DNA of 64,000 nt from Streptomyces sp. B21-105 (GCF_036898465.1 NZ_JARUMJ010000001.1:2852001-2916000), one strand, 5' to 3'; positions 8,671 through 17,105 are shown, counted from the first letter of the stretch. The notes: a model not told the origin generated them from the letters alone. Numbers and translations are program-made.

Positions 8671-9303
8671 TCACCGTGGAGCGAGTCCGTGCAGGGCGTA
8701 GTCGACGAGGGTGTCGGTGTACTCGTAGGAGATCGGGCCGGTGTACTGCAGCCAGCGCTGGGCGAGTGGCGAGACGAAGAACTCGAGGGCGATGCGCAGG
8801 TCGAGGTCGGCGCGGACCTGTCCGGCCTCCTGGGCGGCGCGCAGCCGGTCCACGTAGAGCTGGAGGGACGGCTCCAGGAGCTTCGCCGTGAACTCGCGGC
8901 CGACCTGCTCGTCGACCACGCCCTCGGCGGCCAGGGCACGGGACGGCGCCTCGAACCTGGGGTCCGTGAGCTGGTCGACGGTGGCCCGCAGCACGGCCTT
9001 GAGGTCTGCGGCGAGGTCGCCGGTGTCGGGGATGGCGTACGGCTCGTGCTCCGCCGCCCCCGCTTCCCGCGCCGCCTGCTCCCCGAGGTCGAGGAAGGCC
9101 TCCAGCAGGACGTCGGCCTTCGATCCCCACCAGCGGTAGATGGTCTGCTTGCCGACGCCGGCCCGGGCCGCGATGCCCTCGATGGTCGTCTTCGGATAGC
9201 CGACCTCCACGACGAGGGCGAGGGCGGCGTCGTAGATCGCGCGCCGTGAGCGTTCGCTGCGGCGGGAGGTGTCGGGGGCCGGCTTTCCGGACTGGGTGAC
9301 CAT
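8671..9303 (-). CDS. TetR family transcriptional regulator
   Basis: A DNA-binding repressor of 210 residues. The N-terminal helix-turn-helix reads TTIEGIAARAGVGKQTIYRW (about residues 39-58), preceded by RSRRAIYDAALALVVEVGYP. The C-terminal domain is of the TetR_C type found with YRWWGSKADVLLEAFLD, ending in a dimerisation helix. The start is an ATG at 9303; a GTG three bases in is an alternative. A perfect 15-bp palindrome lies 22 bases upstream. The oxidoreductase gene on the same strand ends 92 bases upstream of the TetR start, so the two may be linked, but the palindrome suggests TetR has its own promoter and represses itself. Confidence 0.9.
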   Translation of the reverse strand: MVTQSGKPAPDTSRRSERSRRAIYDAALALVVEVGYPKTTIEGIAARAGVGKQTIYRWWGSKADVLLEAFLDLGEQAAREAGAAEHEPYAIPDTGDLAADLKAVLRATVDQLTDPRFEAPSRALAAEGVVDEQVGREFTAKLLEPSLQLYVDRLRAAQEAGQVRADLDLRIALEFFVSPLAQRWLQYTGPISYEYTDTLVDYALHGLAPR

Positions 9304-9325
9304 GCTCCGACGGTACCAAGCGGGT

Positions 9326-9340
9326 GAGACGGTCCGTCTC
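9326..9340. promoter_or_regulatory. Candidate TetR operator (15-bp palindrome)
   Basis: GAGACGGTCCGTCTC is a perfect odd palindrome 22 bases before the TetR start. The position suggests autorepression. Confidence 0.5.
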
Positions 9341-9395
9341 GGGAGCGGGGAGCGGCCGGGCGGGCTCGGGTGCGGCCGGGCGGGCTCGGGTGCGG

Positions 9396-10397
9396 TCAGG
9401 CGTCCTCGCCGGGGTAGCGCACCCCGATCCGCTCCCGGACGGCGTCCAGGGTGCGCATGACGGCGAGGCTGCCGTCGAGCGGGACGAGCGGGGACTCGGT
9501 CTCGCCGGCCCGCAGGGCACGCATGACCTCGCGGGCCTCGTGCCGGAACGTGGTGCGGGGCCCGTCTGCCGGGTCCCCGGCGAACTCCTCGGGGTCGTGC
9601 CCGGCCCGGTGCAGGACGATCCGGTCGGGGTGGAAGAAGCCGGCCGGGATGTCGATGCGGCCGCGCGAGCCGGTGACCGAGGCGGTGGTGCCGGTGCCGC
9701 CGGAGACGGAGCAGTGCAGTGCGGCGAGCGCGCCGGAGTCCCAGGACAGGGCCAGCGCCGTCTGGAGGTCGACGCCCTCGGCGGACAGGACCGCCTGGGC
9801 GGCGATGCCCGACGGCTCGCCGAGCAGCAGGTGGGCGAAGGAGACCGGATAGACGCCGAGGTCGAGGAGGGCGCCGCCGCCCTGGGCGGGGTCGCGCAGC
9901 CGGTGCGAGGGCGGGAAGGGCCCCTCGAGGCCGAAGTCGGCCTGCACGGTGCGGACGTCGCCTATCGCGCCGTCGTCCACGAGGGCCTTGAGGCGGCGGA
10001 TGACCGGGTTGCAGTACATCCACATGGCCTCCATGAGGAAGCGGCCGCCCGACCTGGCAAGCCCCACGAGTTCCTCGGCCTCGCGCACGTTCAGCGTGAA
10101 CGCCTTCTCGCACAGCACGTTCCGCCCGGCCTCCAGGCAGAGTCCGGCGGCGACGCGGTGGGCGGCGTGCGGGGTGGCGACGTAGACGACGTCGATGTCC
10201 TCGTCGGCGGCGAGCGCGGCCCAGTCGCCGTAGGCGCGGGGTATGCCGAACCGGTCGGCGAACGCCTTCGCGGAGGCCTCGGTGCGTGAGGCGACGGCCA
10301 CGACCTCGGCGTCGGGCAGGTCGATCAGGTCCGCGGTGAACGCGGCGGCGATCCCGCCGGTCGCCAGGATTCCCCACCGCACCGTGTCCGTCGTCAT
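9396..10397 (-). CDS. Gfo/Idh/MocA family NAD(P)-dependent oxidoreductase
   Basis: A 333-residue sugar or diol dehydrogenase of the Gfo/Idh/MocA family. The N-terminal Rossmann motif is WGILATGGIAAAFTADL, and VYVATPHAAHRVAAGLCLEA leads into NVLCEKAF, the conserved EK dinucleotide motif with its catalytic Lys. The C-terminal domain holds GGGALLDLGVYPVSFAHLLL, as in xylose and dihydrodiol dehydrogenases. The start at 10397 gives the family N terminus (MTTDTVRWG). The substrate cannot be named. Divergent from the exporter gene, with 87 bases between the starts. Confidence 0.9.
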   Translation of the reverse strand: MTTDTVRWGILATGGIAAAFTADLIDLPDAEVVAVASRTEASAKAFADRFGIPRAYGDWAALAADEDIDVVYVATPHAAHRVAAGLCLEAGRNVLCEKAFTLNVREAEELVGLARSGGRFLMEAMWMYCNPVIRRLKALVDDGAIGDVRTVQADFGLEGPFPPSHRLRDPAQGGGALLDLGVYPVSFAHLLLGEPSGIAAQAVLSAEGVDLQTALALSWDSGALAALHCSVSGGTGTTASVTGSRGRIDIPAGFFHPDRIVLHRAGHDPEEFAGDPADGPRTTFRHEAREVMRALRAGETESPLVPLDGSLAVMRTLDAVRERIGVRYPGEDA

Positions 10398-10484
10398 ACC
10401 GTGCCCCGCCCTCGTCCCGTCCCAGCAGTGTGTTCGAGCTGAGAGCATAGGTGGCCGAGACGTCGGAGAGGGAGGGGCGACCGC

Positions 10485-11819
10485 ATGCCGGAGGGTGGGG
10501 CCGTGGACCCGGCGGCGCCGGAAGCGGTCGTGACGCAGTCAGTGCTGCCGTCGGTGCGGGAGCGGCGCCGGACCGGACTGCTCGTCACCCTCGTGCTGGG
10601 CGGGCTGACGGCCACTCCCCCGCTGTCGATGGACATGTACCTCCCGGCGCTGCCCGAGGTCACCCGCTCGCTGCACGCGCCCGCGGCGACCGTGCAGCTC
10701 ACGCTGACCGCGTGCCTGGCCGGCATGGCGCTCGGGCAGCTGGTGGTGGGGCCGATGAGCGACCGGTGGGGGCGCCGGCGTCCGCTGCTCGCCGGGCTCG
10801 CGGTGTACGTCGTGGCGACCGTGCTGTGCGCGCTGGCGCCGACGGTGGAGGCGCTGGTCGCCTTCCGGCTGGTGCAGGGGCTCGCGGGCGCGGCCGGGAT
10901 CGTGATCGCGCGGGCCGTGGTGCGTGACCTGTACGACGGCGTGGCGATGGCCCGCTTCTTCTCCACCCTGATGCTGATCTCCGGGGTCGCCCCGGTGGTG
11001 GCGCCTCTGATCGGCGCGCAGATCCTGCGCGGCACCGACTGGCGGGGCGTGTTCGTGCTGCTCGCGGCGGTGGGGCTGCTGCTGGCCGCGCTGGTGTGGG
11101 CCAGGCTGCCGGAGACGCTGCCCGTCGCCGAGCGGCAGGAGGGCGGGGTCGGCGAGGCGCTGCGCTCGATGCGCCGGCTGCTGTCCGACGCGCCCTTCAC
11201 GGGATATCTGCTCACCGGCGGCTTCGCCTTCGCCGCGCTGTTCGCGTACATCTCCGCCTCGCCGTTCGTGGTCCAGGAGATCTACGGCGCCTCCCCGCAG
11301 ACGTTCGGTCTGCTGTTCGGCGTGAACTCGGTCGGGCTGGTGCTGATCGGCCAGGTCAACGGCAAGGTGCTGGTGGGCCGGGTGCGGCTGGACCGGGTGC
11401 TGGCCGTCGGGCTGGCGACGGTGACGCTGGCCGCGGCCGCGCTGCTGCTCATGACGACCGGTGTGTTCGGCGAGGTGGGGCTGACGCCGGTGGCCGTCGC
11501 GCTGTTCGTGCTGATGTCCGCGATGGGCGTCACCCTGCCCAACGCGCAGACCCTCGCCCTGCTGCGCGTGCGGCACTCCGCCGGTTCCGCCTCGGCGCTG
11601 CTGGGCACGTCGTCCTTCCTCATCGGCGCGATCGCGTCCCCGCTCGTCGGTGTCGCCGGCGAGCGCACCGCCGTCCCGATGGCGGTCGTCCAGCTGACGG
11701 CCGTACTGGTGGCGTCGGCCTGTTTCGTGGCGCTGTGCCGTCCCTGGCGTACGAGAGCGGGAGACTCGAGGACGGCGGATTCGAGAACGGCGGATTCGAG
11801 AGCGGGAGAAGAGAGCTGA
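10485..11819 (+). CDS. Bcr/CflA family multidrug efflux MFS transporter
   Basis: A 12-helix drug:H+ antiporter of the Bcr/CflA family, 444 residues. Diagnostic segments are PPLSMDMYLPALPEVTRSL in helix 1 and its loop, MSDRWGRRRPLLAGLAVYV (the MFS loop 2-3 motif) and FRLVQGLAGAAGIVIARAVV in helix 4. GGAGGGG lies 7 bases before the ATG. The C terminus is hydrophilic and repetitive (two copies of DSRTA), encoded by 15-bp direct repeats around 11765-11810. The stop overlaps the proposed start of the next gene, suggesting coupling. Confidence 0.93.
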   Translation: MPEGGAVDPAAPEAVVTQSVLPSVRERRRTGLLVTLVLGGLTATPPLSMDMYLPALPEVTRSLHAPAATVQLTLTACLAGMALGQLVVGPMSDRWGRRRPLLAGLAVYVVATVLCALAPTVEALVAFRLVQGLAGAAGIVIARAVVRDLYDGVAMARFFSTLMLISGVAPVVAPLIGAQILRGTDWRGVFVLLAAVGLLLAALVWARLPETLPVAERQEGGVGEALRSMRRLLSDAPFTGYLLTGGFAFAALFAYISASPFVVQEIYGASPQTFGLLFGVNSVGLVLIGQVNGKVLVGRVRLDRVLAVGLATVTLAAAALLLMTTGVFGEVGLTPVAVALFVLMSAMGVTLPNAQTLALLRVRHSAGSASALLGTSSFLIGAIASPLVGVAGERTAVPMAVVQLTAVLVASACFVALCRPWRTRAGDSRTADSRTADSRAGEES

Positions 11820-12940
11820 GCACGCCGAGACTGCGCGTCGACACACCGGAACGGGCCGGGCTCGACCCCGAGGAGACGCGGCTGCTCGTCCGCGACGTCG
11901 TGGACCTCACCGCCGGGGACCACCCGTGGGCGGCGGGCGCGGTGGTGGTCGCCGGGCGCGGCCCGGTGATCGCGGTGCGGGAGGCGGCGGGCTGGGCGGT
12001 GCGGTACTCGGCGTACGATCCGGCGGCCGACGCGGGCGTGGAACTGCCCGCCGGGGAGCGGGTGCCGATGGCCGTGGACACGCCCTTCGACCTGGCCTCC
12101 CTCACCAAGCTGTTCACGTCGGTGGCGGCAGTGCAGCAGATCGAGCGCGGCACGCTCGGCATCGACGCGCTCGTCGGCGCCTACCTGCCGGACTTCCGCG
12201 GGGCCGCCGAGCACGGCGTCACCGTCCGCCAACTCCTCACCCACACCTCCGGGCTGCGCCCCGAGCTGCCCCTGTACGACTGCGCCGACGTCGGGGAGCG
12301 GATGGCGCTGCTCCGCGCGGAGGCGCCGTCCGGCGAACCGGGCCGATACCTGTACTCCGACCTGAACATGCTGCTGCTCCAGCAACTCCTGGAGCGGCTG
12401 ACCGGCCGCACGCTCGACGTCCTCGTGCACGAGGGGATCACCCGTCCGCTGGGAATGACGGCGACCGGTTTCGGCCCCTGCCCCGGCGCGGCGGCCACCG
12501 AGGACCAGCGCCGGCCGTGGGCCCGGGCGGACCGGGGCATGCTGCGGGGCGAGGTGCACGACGAGAACACGTGGGCGCTGGGCGGGGTCGCCGGTCACGC
12601 GGGCCTGTTCTCCACCGGCGACGACCTTGCGGTGTTCTGCCGGACCCTGCTGGCGGGCGGCTCGTACGGCACCGCCCGCATCATCGGCCCCGACTTCGTG
12701 GAGCTGCTGCTGACGCCCCCGGGACTGGGGTTCGCGGTGGACCAGCCGTGGTTCATGGGCGAGCTGGCGGGCGAGGGCGCAGCCGGGCACACCGGGTTCA
12801 CGGGAACGTCGCTGGTGCTGGACCCGGCGACGGACACCTTCGTGGTCCTGCTGGCCAACACGGTCCACCCGGTACGCCGGACACCGGACAGCACGCCGCG
12901 GGCGCTGGCGGGGACGCGGCTGGCGATGGCGGTGCGGTAA
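11816..12940 (+). CDS. Serine hydrolase, beta-lactamase class C/EstB-like
   Basis: A penicillin-binding-protein-like serine hydrolase. The catalytic SxxK is in DLASLTKLFTS, the Tyr motif is YSDLN, and a third motif HTGFTG takes the place of KTG. There is no signal peptide, so it is probably cytoplasmic; members include esterases and transpeptidase-like enzymes, and the substrate is unknown. No ATG or good GTG fits: the family-like N terminus (STPRLRVDTPERAGLD) begins at a CTG overlapping the exporter stop as CTGA, with GGGAGAAGAGAG just upstream. A GTG at 11735 in the same frame is the alternative. Confidence 0.8.
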   Translation: MSTPRLRVDTPERAGLDPEETRLLVRDVVDLTAGDHPWAAGAVVVAGRGPVIAVREAAGWAVRYSAYDPAADAGVELPAGERVPMAVDTPFDLASLTKLFTSVAAVQQIERGTLGIDALVGAYLPDFRGAAEHGVTVRQLLTHTSGLRPELPLYDCADVGERMALLRAEAPSGEPGRYLYSDLNMLLLQQLLERLTGRTLDVLVHEGITRPLGMTATGFGPCPGAAATEDQRRPWARADRGMLRGEVHDENTWALGGVAGHAGLFSTGDDLAVFCRTLLAGGSYGTARIIGPDFVELLLTPPGLGFAVDQPWFMGELAGEGAAGHTGFTGTSLVLDPATDTFVVLLANTVHPVRRTPDSTPRALAGTRLAMAVR

Positions 12941-13006
12941 AGGGCTGCTGGTGCGATAAGGGGCTGGTGGTCGGGGGCGGTCCGGGGAACCTGAGAAAAT
13001 CGCCGG

Positions 13007-14002
13007 GTGAACGTCTCCGTACCCGCCGCCGACACCCTCCGCACCGCGCTCGCGGAGCTTCTCGACGGGCTGCCGCCCCGGCAGGCCGCGCAGGCAGTCG
13101 ACCGGCTCATCGCCAGCTACCGGGGGGCCACCCCCACCGACGCGCCCATCCTGCGCGACCGCGCGGACGTGGCGGCCTACGCCGCGTACCGGATGCCGGC
13201 GACCTTCGAGGCGGTGTCCTCGGCGCTGGAGGCGTTCGCGGACGCGGTCCCGCGGTGGACGCCGGGCAGCCATGTGGACGTCGGCGGCGGCACCGGCGCC
13301 GCGACCTGGGCGGTGAGCGCGGTCTGGGAGGGCACGCGCCCGGTGACCGTCCTCGACTGGGCGGAGCCCGCGCTGGCCCTCGGCCGGGAGATCGCCGCCG
13401 CGAACCCGGCGCTGGCGGACGCCCGTTGGCAGCGCGCCCGGATCGGCTCGGCGCTCGCGCTGGACCCGGCGGACCTGGTCACCGTCTCCTACGTCCTCAA
13501 CGAGCTGCCCGCCGCCGACCGGGCCACCCTCGTGGACGCCGCCGCGTCGGCCGCGCAGGCCGTCGTGATCGTCGAACCGGGCACCCCCGACGGCTACGCC
13601 CGCGTGATCGAGGCCCGTGACCGGCTGATCGGCGCCGGTTTCCGGGTGGCCGCCCCCTGCCCGCACAGCGCGGCCTGCCCGATCGTCCCCGGCACCGACT
13701 GGTGCCACTTCTCGGCCCGGGTCAGCCGCTCCTCCCTGCACCGCCAGGTCAAGGGCGGCTCCCTCCCCTACGAGGACGAGAAGTTCGCCTACGTCGCCGC
13801 CGCCCGCTTCCCGGTCACTCCCGCCCCCTCCCGCGTCGTCCGCCGCCCCCAGATCCGCAAGGGCCAGGTCCTCCTCGACCTGTGCGAGCCCGACGAGCAG
13901 CTGAGCCGCACCACGGTGACGAAGAAACACGGCGACCTCTACAAGGCGGCCCGCGACGCGGACTGGGGTGACACCTGGCCCCCGGCCCCGCCCGGCGACT
14001 GA
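13007..14002 (+). CDS. rsm22: Rsm22-like small ribosomal subunit methyltransferase-family protein
   Basis: A 331-residue Rsm22/METTL17-family protein implicated in small-subunit ribosome assembly. The SAM-binding motif I is SHVDVGGGTGAATWAV (about residues 87-102), and the post-I region is VTVLDWAEPALALG. The Cys residues CPHSAACP, DWCHF and LLDLCEP fit the Fe-S ligands known in this family. The start is a GTG at 13007. The 3' third is duplicated twice downstream in divergent form (15375-15520 and 25341-25821), and an antisense immunity-like frame overlaps its last 64 bases, so this 3' end is a recombination boundary. Confidence 0.88.
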   Translation: MNVSVPAADTLRTALAELLDGLPPRQAAQAVDRLIASYRGATPTDAPILRDRADVAAYAAYRMPATFEAVSSALEAFADAVPRWTPGSHVDVGGGTGAATWAVSAVWEGTRPVTVLDWAEPALALGREIAAANPALADARWQRARIGSALALDPADLVTVSYVLNELPAADRATLVDAAASAAQAVVIVEPGTPDGYARVIEARDRLIGAGFRVAAPCPHSAACPIVPGTDWCHFSARVSRSSLHRQVKGGSLPYEDEKFAYVAAARFPVTPAPSRVVRRPQIRKGQVLLDLCEPDEQLSRTTVTKKHGDLYKAARDADWGDTWPPAPPGD

Positions 14003-14376
14003 GTCCGCCCCGAAGTCCTGGTCCCCCGCTCGAGGAAGGACCCCGTTCTCAGCCTCTCGTAGGCGGGTTCGGCTCTCGCCATCCAGGCGTCCACGTCGGC
14101 CGCCATCGAGGGGAACTTCTCCTTGAGAGGTTCCGCCAGCTCGCGGATCTCCTCCCACGAATCGGCCAGATACGTCTCGCTCTCCAAGCCGATCGCGACG
14201 GCCGCCCGGAACGGATCGTCCGACCGTAGCCACCGTCTCCCCACCTCGATGATCTGCGCCACGTCAGCGGCGTCGATGATCCACGACATGGAGAGCAGCT
14301 GCTCGGAGACGAACCCGGGGGTCACGTTCGCAGCCCGGTGCTCGACAAGGAAGTCCATGACGTCCTCGACCTTCAC
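13939..14376 (-). CDS. Orphan immunity-like protein, C terminus running into rsm22
   Basis: The GTG at 14376 has GGAGG 8 bases upstream and gives VKVEDVMDFLVEHRAANVTP; a longer frame begins at 14403. The protein is acidic and helical (IIDAADVAQIIEVGRRWLR, DSWEEIRELAEPLKEKFPS), typical of small polymorphic-toxin immunity proteins, but I recognise no named family. No toxin precedes it; instead an Rhs core fragment truncated in its ricin domain ends 27 bases upstream. After about residue 110 the frame continues antisense through the last codons of rsm22, so the original stop was probably lost when the rsm22 end was joined here. Confidence 0.5.
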   Translation of the reverse strand: MKVEDVMDFLVEHRAANVTPGFVSEQLLSMSWIIDAADVAQIIEVGRRWLRSDDPFRAAVAIGLESETYLADSWEEIRELAEPLKEKFPSMAADVDAWMARAEPAYERLRTGSFLERGTRTSGRTQSPGGAGGQVSPQSASRAAL

Positions 14377-14403
14377 GGTCACCACCTCCGCTAGACGCGC
14401 CAC

Positions 14404-15372
14404 TCATAAGGGTTCGGATCGGATCGATGGCCCGGCCGGCTGAACGCACCAGTTGTCGTGGACGTTCAGCGTGCCCCGGTCGCGGTCGGTCTGCGTCGTG
14501 CCCGGGGTGGGGGTGAAGCGCCAGTTCTGCGCCTCTGACGCGTTGCAGGCATACAGCTGGATCGCCGTCGCGGTGGCCGGAACACCGCTCCTGAGGTCCA
14601 GGCACTTGTCGGCGAGGCCCACGTACGGGGTCTTGCCGCCGGTGCCCTGGCCGGTGATCCGGTCGACCTTACCGTCGTAGGTCCAGGACAGCGACTGCTT
14701 GTCGCCGTTCTCGACGGAGGTGACGGTCTTGGTCTCGCCGGTGAGCTCGTACAGACGCTCCGCCTCCGCCTTGACCTGTGCGCCGGCCGGCGTGGTGTAG
14801 GTCTTCGACACCTTGGTCAGCGTGTGCGGCTGGGTGCTGTCGGCCTTGCCGTAGGCGTAGGTGGTCGTGGCGTCCTTGACGGCGGCGCCGGTGAGGTCCT
14901 TCTCGGTGAGCTTCTTGCGGTTGCCGAGCAGGTCGTACTCGTACTCCTGCCAGTAGCCGGAGTTGTCCTTGCCGGCGGCCACGTTGAGCGTGCCGTCGCT
15001 GTTCTTCGGGCCGGTGCAGGCGCTCTGGTCCTTGGAGGTCCAGGCCGACTTCAGCTGACCCAGCGGGTCATAGGTGAAGCACTGCCGCTCCTCGATGCCG
15101 AGGGAGCCCTCCTTGACGGAGGTGACGTTGCCCGACGGGTCGTAGGTGTACGACCGGTCGGAGACCAGCCAGGGGTTGTTCGGGTTCTGGCCGACCAGGG
15201 AGGTGTCCCCGGGCTTCTCCCGGAAGACCGACTGCTGCTTGAGCTCGCCGCTGGACTCGTCGAACGTGTTCTGCGTCCACACCCGGTAGGGCTGGGCGCC
15301 GAGCGTGGAGCGCAGCACCTGGCCGTAGGGGTCGTAGACCGTCTCCGAGCCGTACCAGTCCTTGCCGGGTGC
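14404..15372 (-). pseudogene. Rhs core/ricin-domain fragment (truncated at both ends)
   Basis: The sequence is near-identical to bases of the intact rhs gene around 31985-32925. It carries Rhs repeats such as YDPYGQVLRST and YEYDLLGNRKKLTEKDL and the start of the ricin-type trefoil (LADKCLDLRSG, LNVHDNWCVQPAG). Its 5' side breaks abruptly after DWYGS at about 15372, where it meets a fragment of the rsm22 3' end on the opposite strand; its 3' side stops inside the trefoil at 14404. There is no start signal of its own. I infer a displaced piece of an older or duplicated rhs gene. Confidence 0.85.
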
Positions 15373-15374
15373 GG

Positions 15375-15520
15375 AGATCCGCAAGGGCCAGGTCCCTCCT
15401 CGACCTGTGCGAGACGGAGGAGCGGCTCAGCCGAACGACGGTGACGAAGCGGCACGGGGACTTCTACAAGGCAGCGCGGGACGCGGACTGGGGAACGCCT
15501 GGCCGCCGGAGGGCCTGTGA
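15375..15520 (+). pseudogene. Second copy of the rsm22 3' end (partial, divergent)
   Basis: Beginning with AGATCCGCAAGGGCCAGGTC, it reproduces the last ~45 codons of rsm22 (LLDLCETEERLSRTTVTKRH then GDFYKAARDADWG). It differs at several residues from the true gene (ETEERLS for EPDEQLS, KRHGDF for KKHGDL) and has one extra C early on. The divergence suggests it came from another strain's allele rather than from a recent local duplication. Confidence 0.8.
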
Positions 15521-15556
15521 GTCCGGAGCCGGCCTGCGCCTGAGCTCGCCAAACAC

Positions 15557-15598
15557 CCGAGGGGCCTCACCAGAATCGATTCCGGTGAGGCCCCTCGG
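15557..15598. terminator. Terminator after the papain-like tip/immunity pair
   Basis: A 15-bp stem (CCGAGGGGCCTCACC) with an inner GAATCGATTC palindrome. It lies about 60 bases beyond the immunity stop and shares its core (CCTCACCAGAATC...) with the hairpins at 24586 and 28997. Confidence 0.8.
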
Positions 15599-15658
15599 TC
15601 ATTCATGTGACCCGCGAAGGACGGGCTGGCAGGCAGGAACCCCGCCCGACCTTCTCAG

Positions 15659-16066
15659 CTATTCGGCCCGGGCACGCACGAGGGCTTCGGTGACGGTGCG
15701 CAGGGCCGCCTTCAGCCTCTCCCGCTCGTCGCGCACCTGGTCGACCTTCTTCCCGGACGCCTGGTAGGCGGTCTCGAACGCGACCCAAGCCTCGTAGGCC
15801 ACGAGCAGCCCCTCGGAAGCGGCCCGCCCTCGCTCGAACTGCTGCTGGAACCCCAGGGGAGGGTCATGACTCCCGATCCACAGTTCGAGCCGGGCATGCT
15901 CGGCCATGTACTGCGCGGCGAGTTCGACCACGTCGTTTCCGACGATGTTGCTGCCGATCACCCGCACACCGAGGTTGAGGGCCGGCGACGCCGTCGGTGC
16001 GCGCAGAGGCTCGGGCACCTTGCTGGACGGCGGCTGCTCTTTCAGCCAGTCCCATTCACCTGCCAT
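15659..16066 (-). CDS. Candidate immunity protein for the papain-like toxin tip
   Basis: A 135-residue soluble protein starting MAGEWDWLKEQPPSSKVPEP, with a helical hairpin-like second half (QVRDERERLKAALRTVTEAL). No known family is recognised. The ATG overlaps the stop of the upstream toxin tip by one base (TAATG) and has GGAGGAGG upstream, so translation is coupled. The order toxin-immunity-terminator is the reason for the call; the specific fold is unknown. Confidence 0.55.
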   Translation of the reverse strand: MAGEWDWLKEQPPSSKVPEPLRAPTASPALNLGVRVIGSNIVGNDVVELAAQYMAEHARLELWIGSHDPPLGFQQQFERGRAASEGLLVAYEAWVAFETAYQASGKKVDQVRDERERLKAALRTVTEALVRARAE

Positions 16067-16500
16067 TACAACCTCCTCCGCGGAAAGTCCGTTTCCAGGA
16101 GCCAGCTTGCGATTTCCATCGAGGTCGAAACGGGCATTTCGTAGCCGCCGGCCCTGAGGACCCTCGCGCAGAAGGTCACACAGTTGTTCGTGTCCCTGTC
16201 ATGCGGCCCGAGGTTGCTGTCGTCCAGGAAGTAGTTCTGCGCCTGCTGCGCGCGCCTTGCGTTCGGCAGGGGCACTCGAACGACGTCGGTGCCGGGAGCG
16301 TGAGCAGCATCCCGCAGACCGACGATGGAGTCCTGTCCGACTTGAGAACCCGCCTCTTTGTGAATCGTCGTGCCGTTGTGCGTCACCGCGATCGAGGCGT
16401 GCCCTTGTTCCCTGTCCAGGTAAACATCCGCGTAGCCCGCGTCGTCACCGGTCGGGCAGGAGTCGTTGTGGACGAGGAGCGAGGTGGCAGCCGCCAGCAC
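16066..16500 (-). CDS. Displaced Rhs toxin tip, probable permuted papain-like (NlpC/P60-type) hydrolase
   Basis: An orphan C-terminal toxin cassette. It is preceded in frame by HTYHVLAAATSLLVHN (bases up to about 16525), the last strand of the HINT pretoxin module seen intact as HTYYVVAGATPVLVHN in the full rhs gene; nothing further of rhs remains upstream. The tip has His in EQGHASIAVTHNG, then, about 70 residues later, Cys in TNNCVTFCARVLRAGGYEMP. The His-before-Cys order is that of circularly permuted papain-like enzymes (LRAT/YiiX/NlpC-related), so peptidase, amidase or acyltransferase activity is plausible. It has no secretion signal of its own and is silent unless recombined onto an rhs core or expressed internally. 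Confidence 0.55.
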   Translation of the reverse strand: MLAAATSLLVHNDSCPTGDDAGYADVYLDREQGHASIAVTHNGTTIHKEAGSQVGQDSIVGLRDAAHAPGTDVVRVPLPNARRAQQAQNYFLDDSNLGPHDRDTNNCVTFCARVLRAGGYEMPVSTSMEIASWLLETDFPRRRL

Positions 16501-16606
16501 GTGGTACGTGTGCTACGCGGCACCCCTCTACCTGCGTTTATGCAGGTCAAGCGCGGTATGCTGATCCGGTGAAGTGCGTGGGTGTCCGCGGTTGTGCGGG
16601 GTTGTT

Positions 16607-16626
16607 GCCGTCAGCTACTGCCGTCA
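16607..16626 (+). repeat. Recurrent 20-bp motif, copy 1
   Basis: GCCGTCAGCTACTGCCGTCA. Closely similar copies lie at 23210-23229 and 26093-26112, each beside a toxin-cassette boundary. Function unknown. Confidence 0.6.
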
Positions 16627-16632
16627 GGCAAT

Positions 16633-17103
16633 TCAGCCCAGGTACGGCTTCTCACGGTGCTCCAGGAAGTGCTGGAGCCTGAGCCGTTGGGTGTGGTGCA
16701 TCGGCAACTGTTTGATCTCTTCGGGCGGCACGAACCGGAGCTCGGTGGACTCGTCGGAGATCTCCAGCCGGCCGCCGGTGATGCGGGCGGTGAAGCAGAC
16801 GTTGAACTGGCGGCGGACCTCGCCGTCGGTGTAGGCGATGATGTGTTTCGGGTCGGTGTAGGTGCCGACCAGGCCGGTGATCTCAACGTCGAGGCCGGTC
16901 TCTTCCTTGACCTCGCGGATGGCCGTGCCGGGTAGAGAGTCTGTGAGGTCCATGCCTCCGCCGGGCAGTGCCCACAGGTCGTTGTCGCGGCGGCGCTGGA
17001 GGAGGATGCGCCCGTGGTCGTCGGTGACGACGGCGGATGCGGCGACGACCATGCTGTTCGGCTCAGGCGCGTTGGGGTCGCCGTAGTACTCGGTGCGGGC
17101 CAC
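16633..17103 (-). CDS. NUDIX hydrolase
   Basis: A 156-residue NUDIX-fold pyrophosphohydrolase. The NUDIX box reads GMDLTDSLPGTAIREVKEET followed by GL, at about residues 49-70; the REVxEExGL core with its metal-binding Glu residues is intact, although the usual first Glu of the box is Ser. The GTG at 17103 follows the stop of the upstream regulator by two bases and has AGAGGAAGG upstream, so the two are coupled. This XRE + NUDIX pair recurs in Streptomyces; the substrate is unknown. Confidence 0.88.
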   Translation of the reverse strand: MARTEYYGDPNAPEPNSMVVAASAVVTDDHGRILLQRRRDNDLWALPGGGMDLTDSLPGTAIREVKEETGLDVEITGLVGTYTDPKHIIAYTDGEVRRQFNVCFTARITGGRLEISDESTELRFVPPEEIKQLPMHHTQRLRLQHFLEHREKPYLG

Positions 17104-17105
17104 GG

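Noticed and set aside
11282..14233. A 983-codon minus-strand frame across the exporter, serine hydrolase and rsm22
   Set aside because: Antisense to three recognised genes and without motifs.
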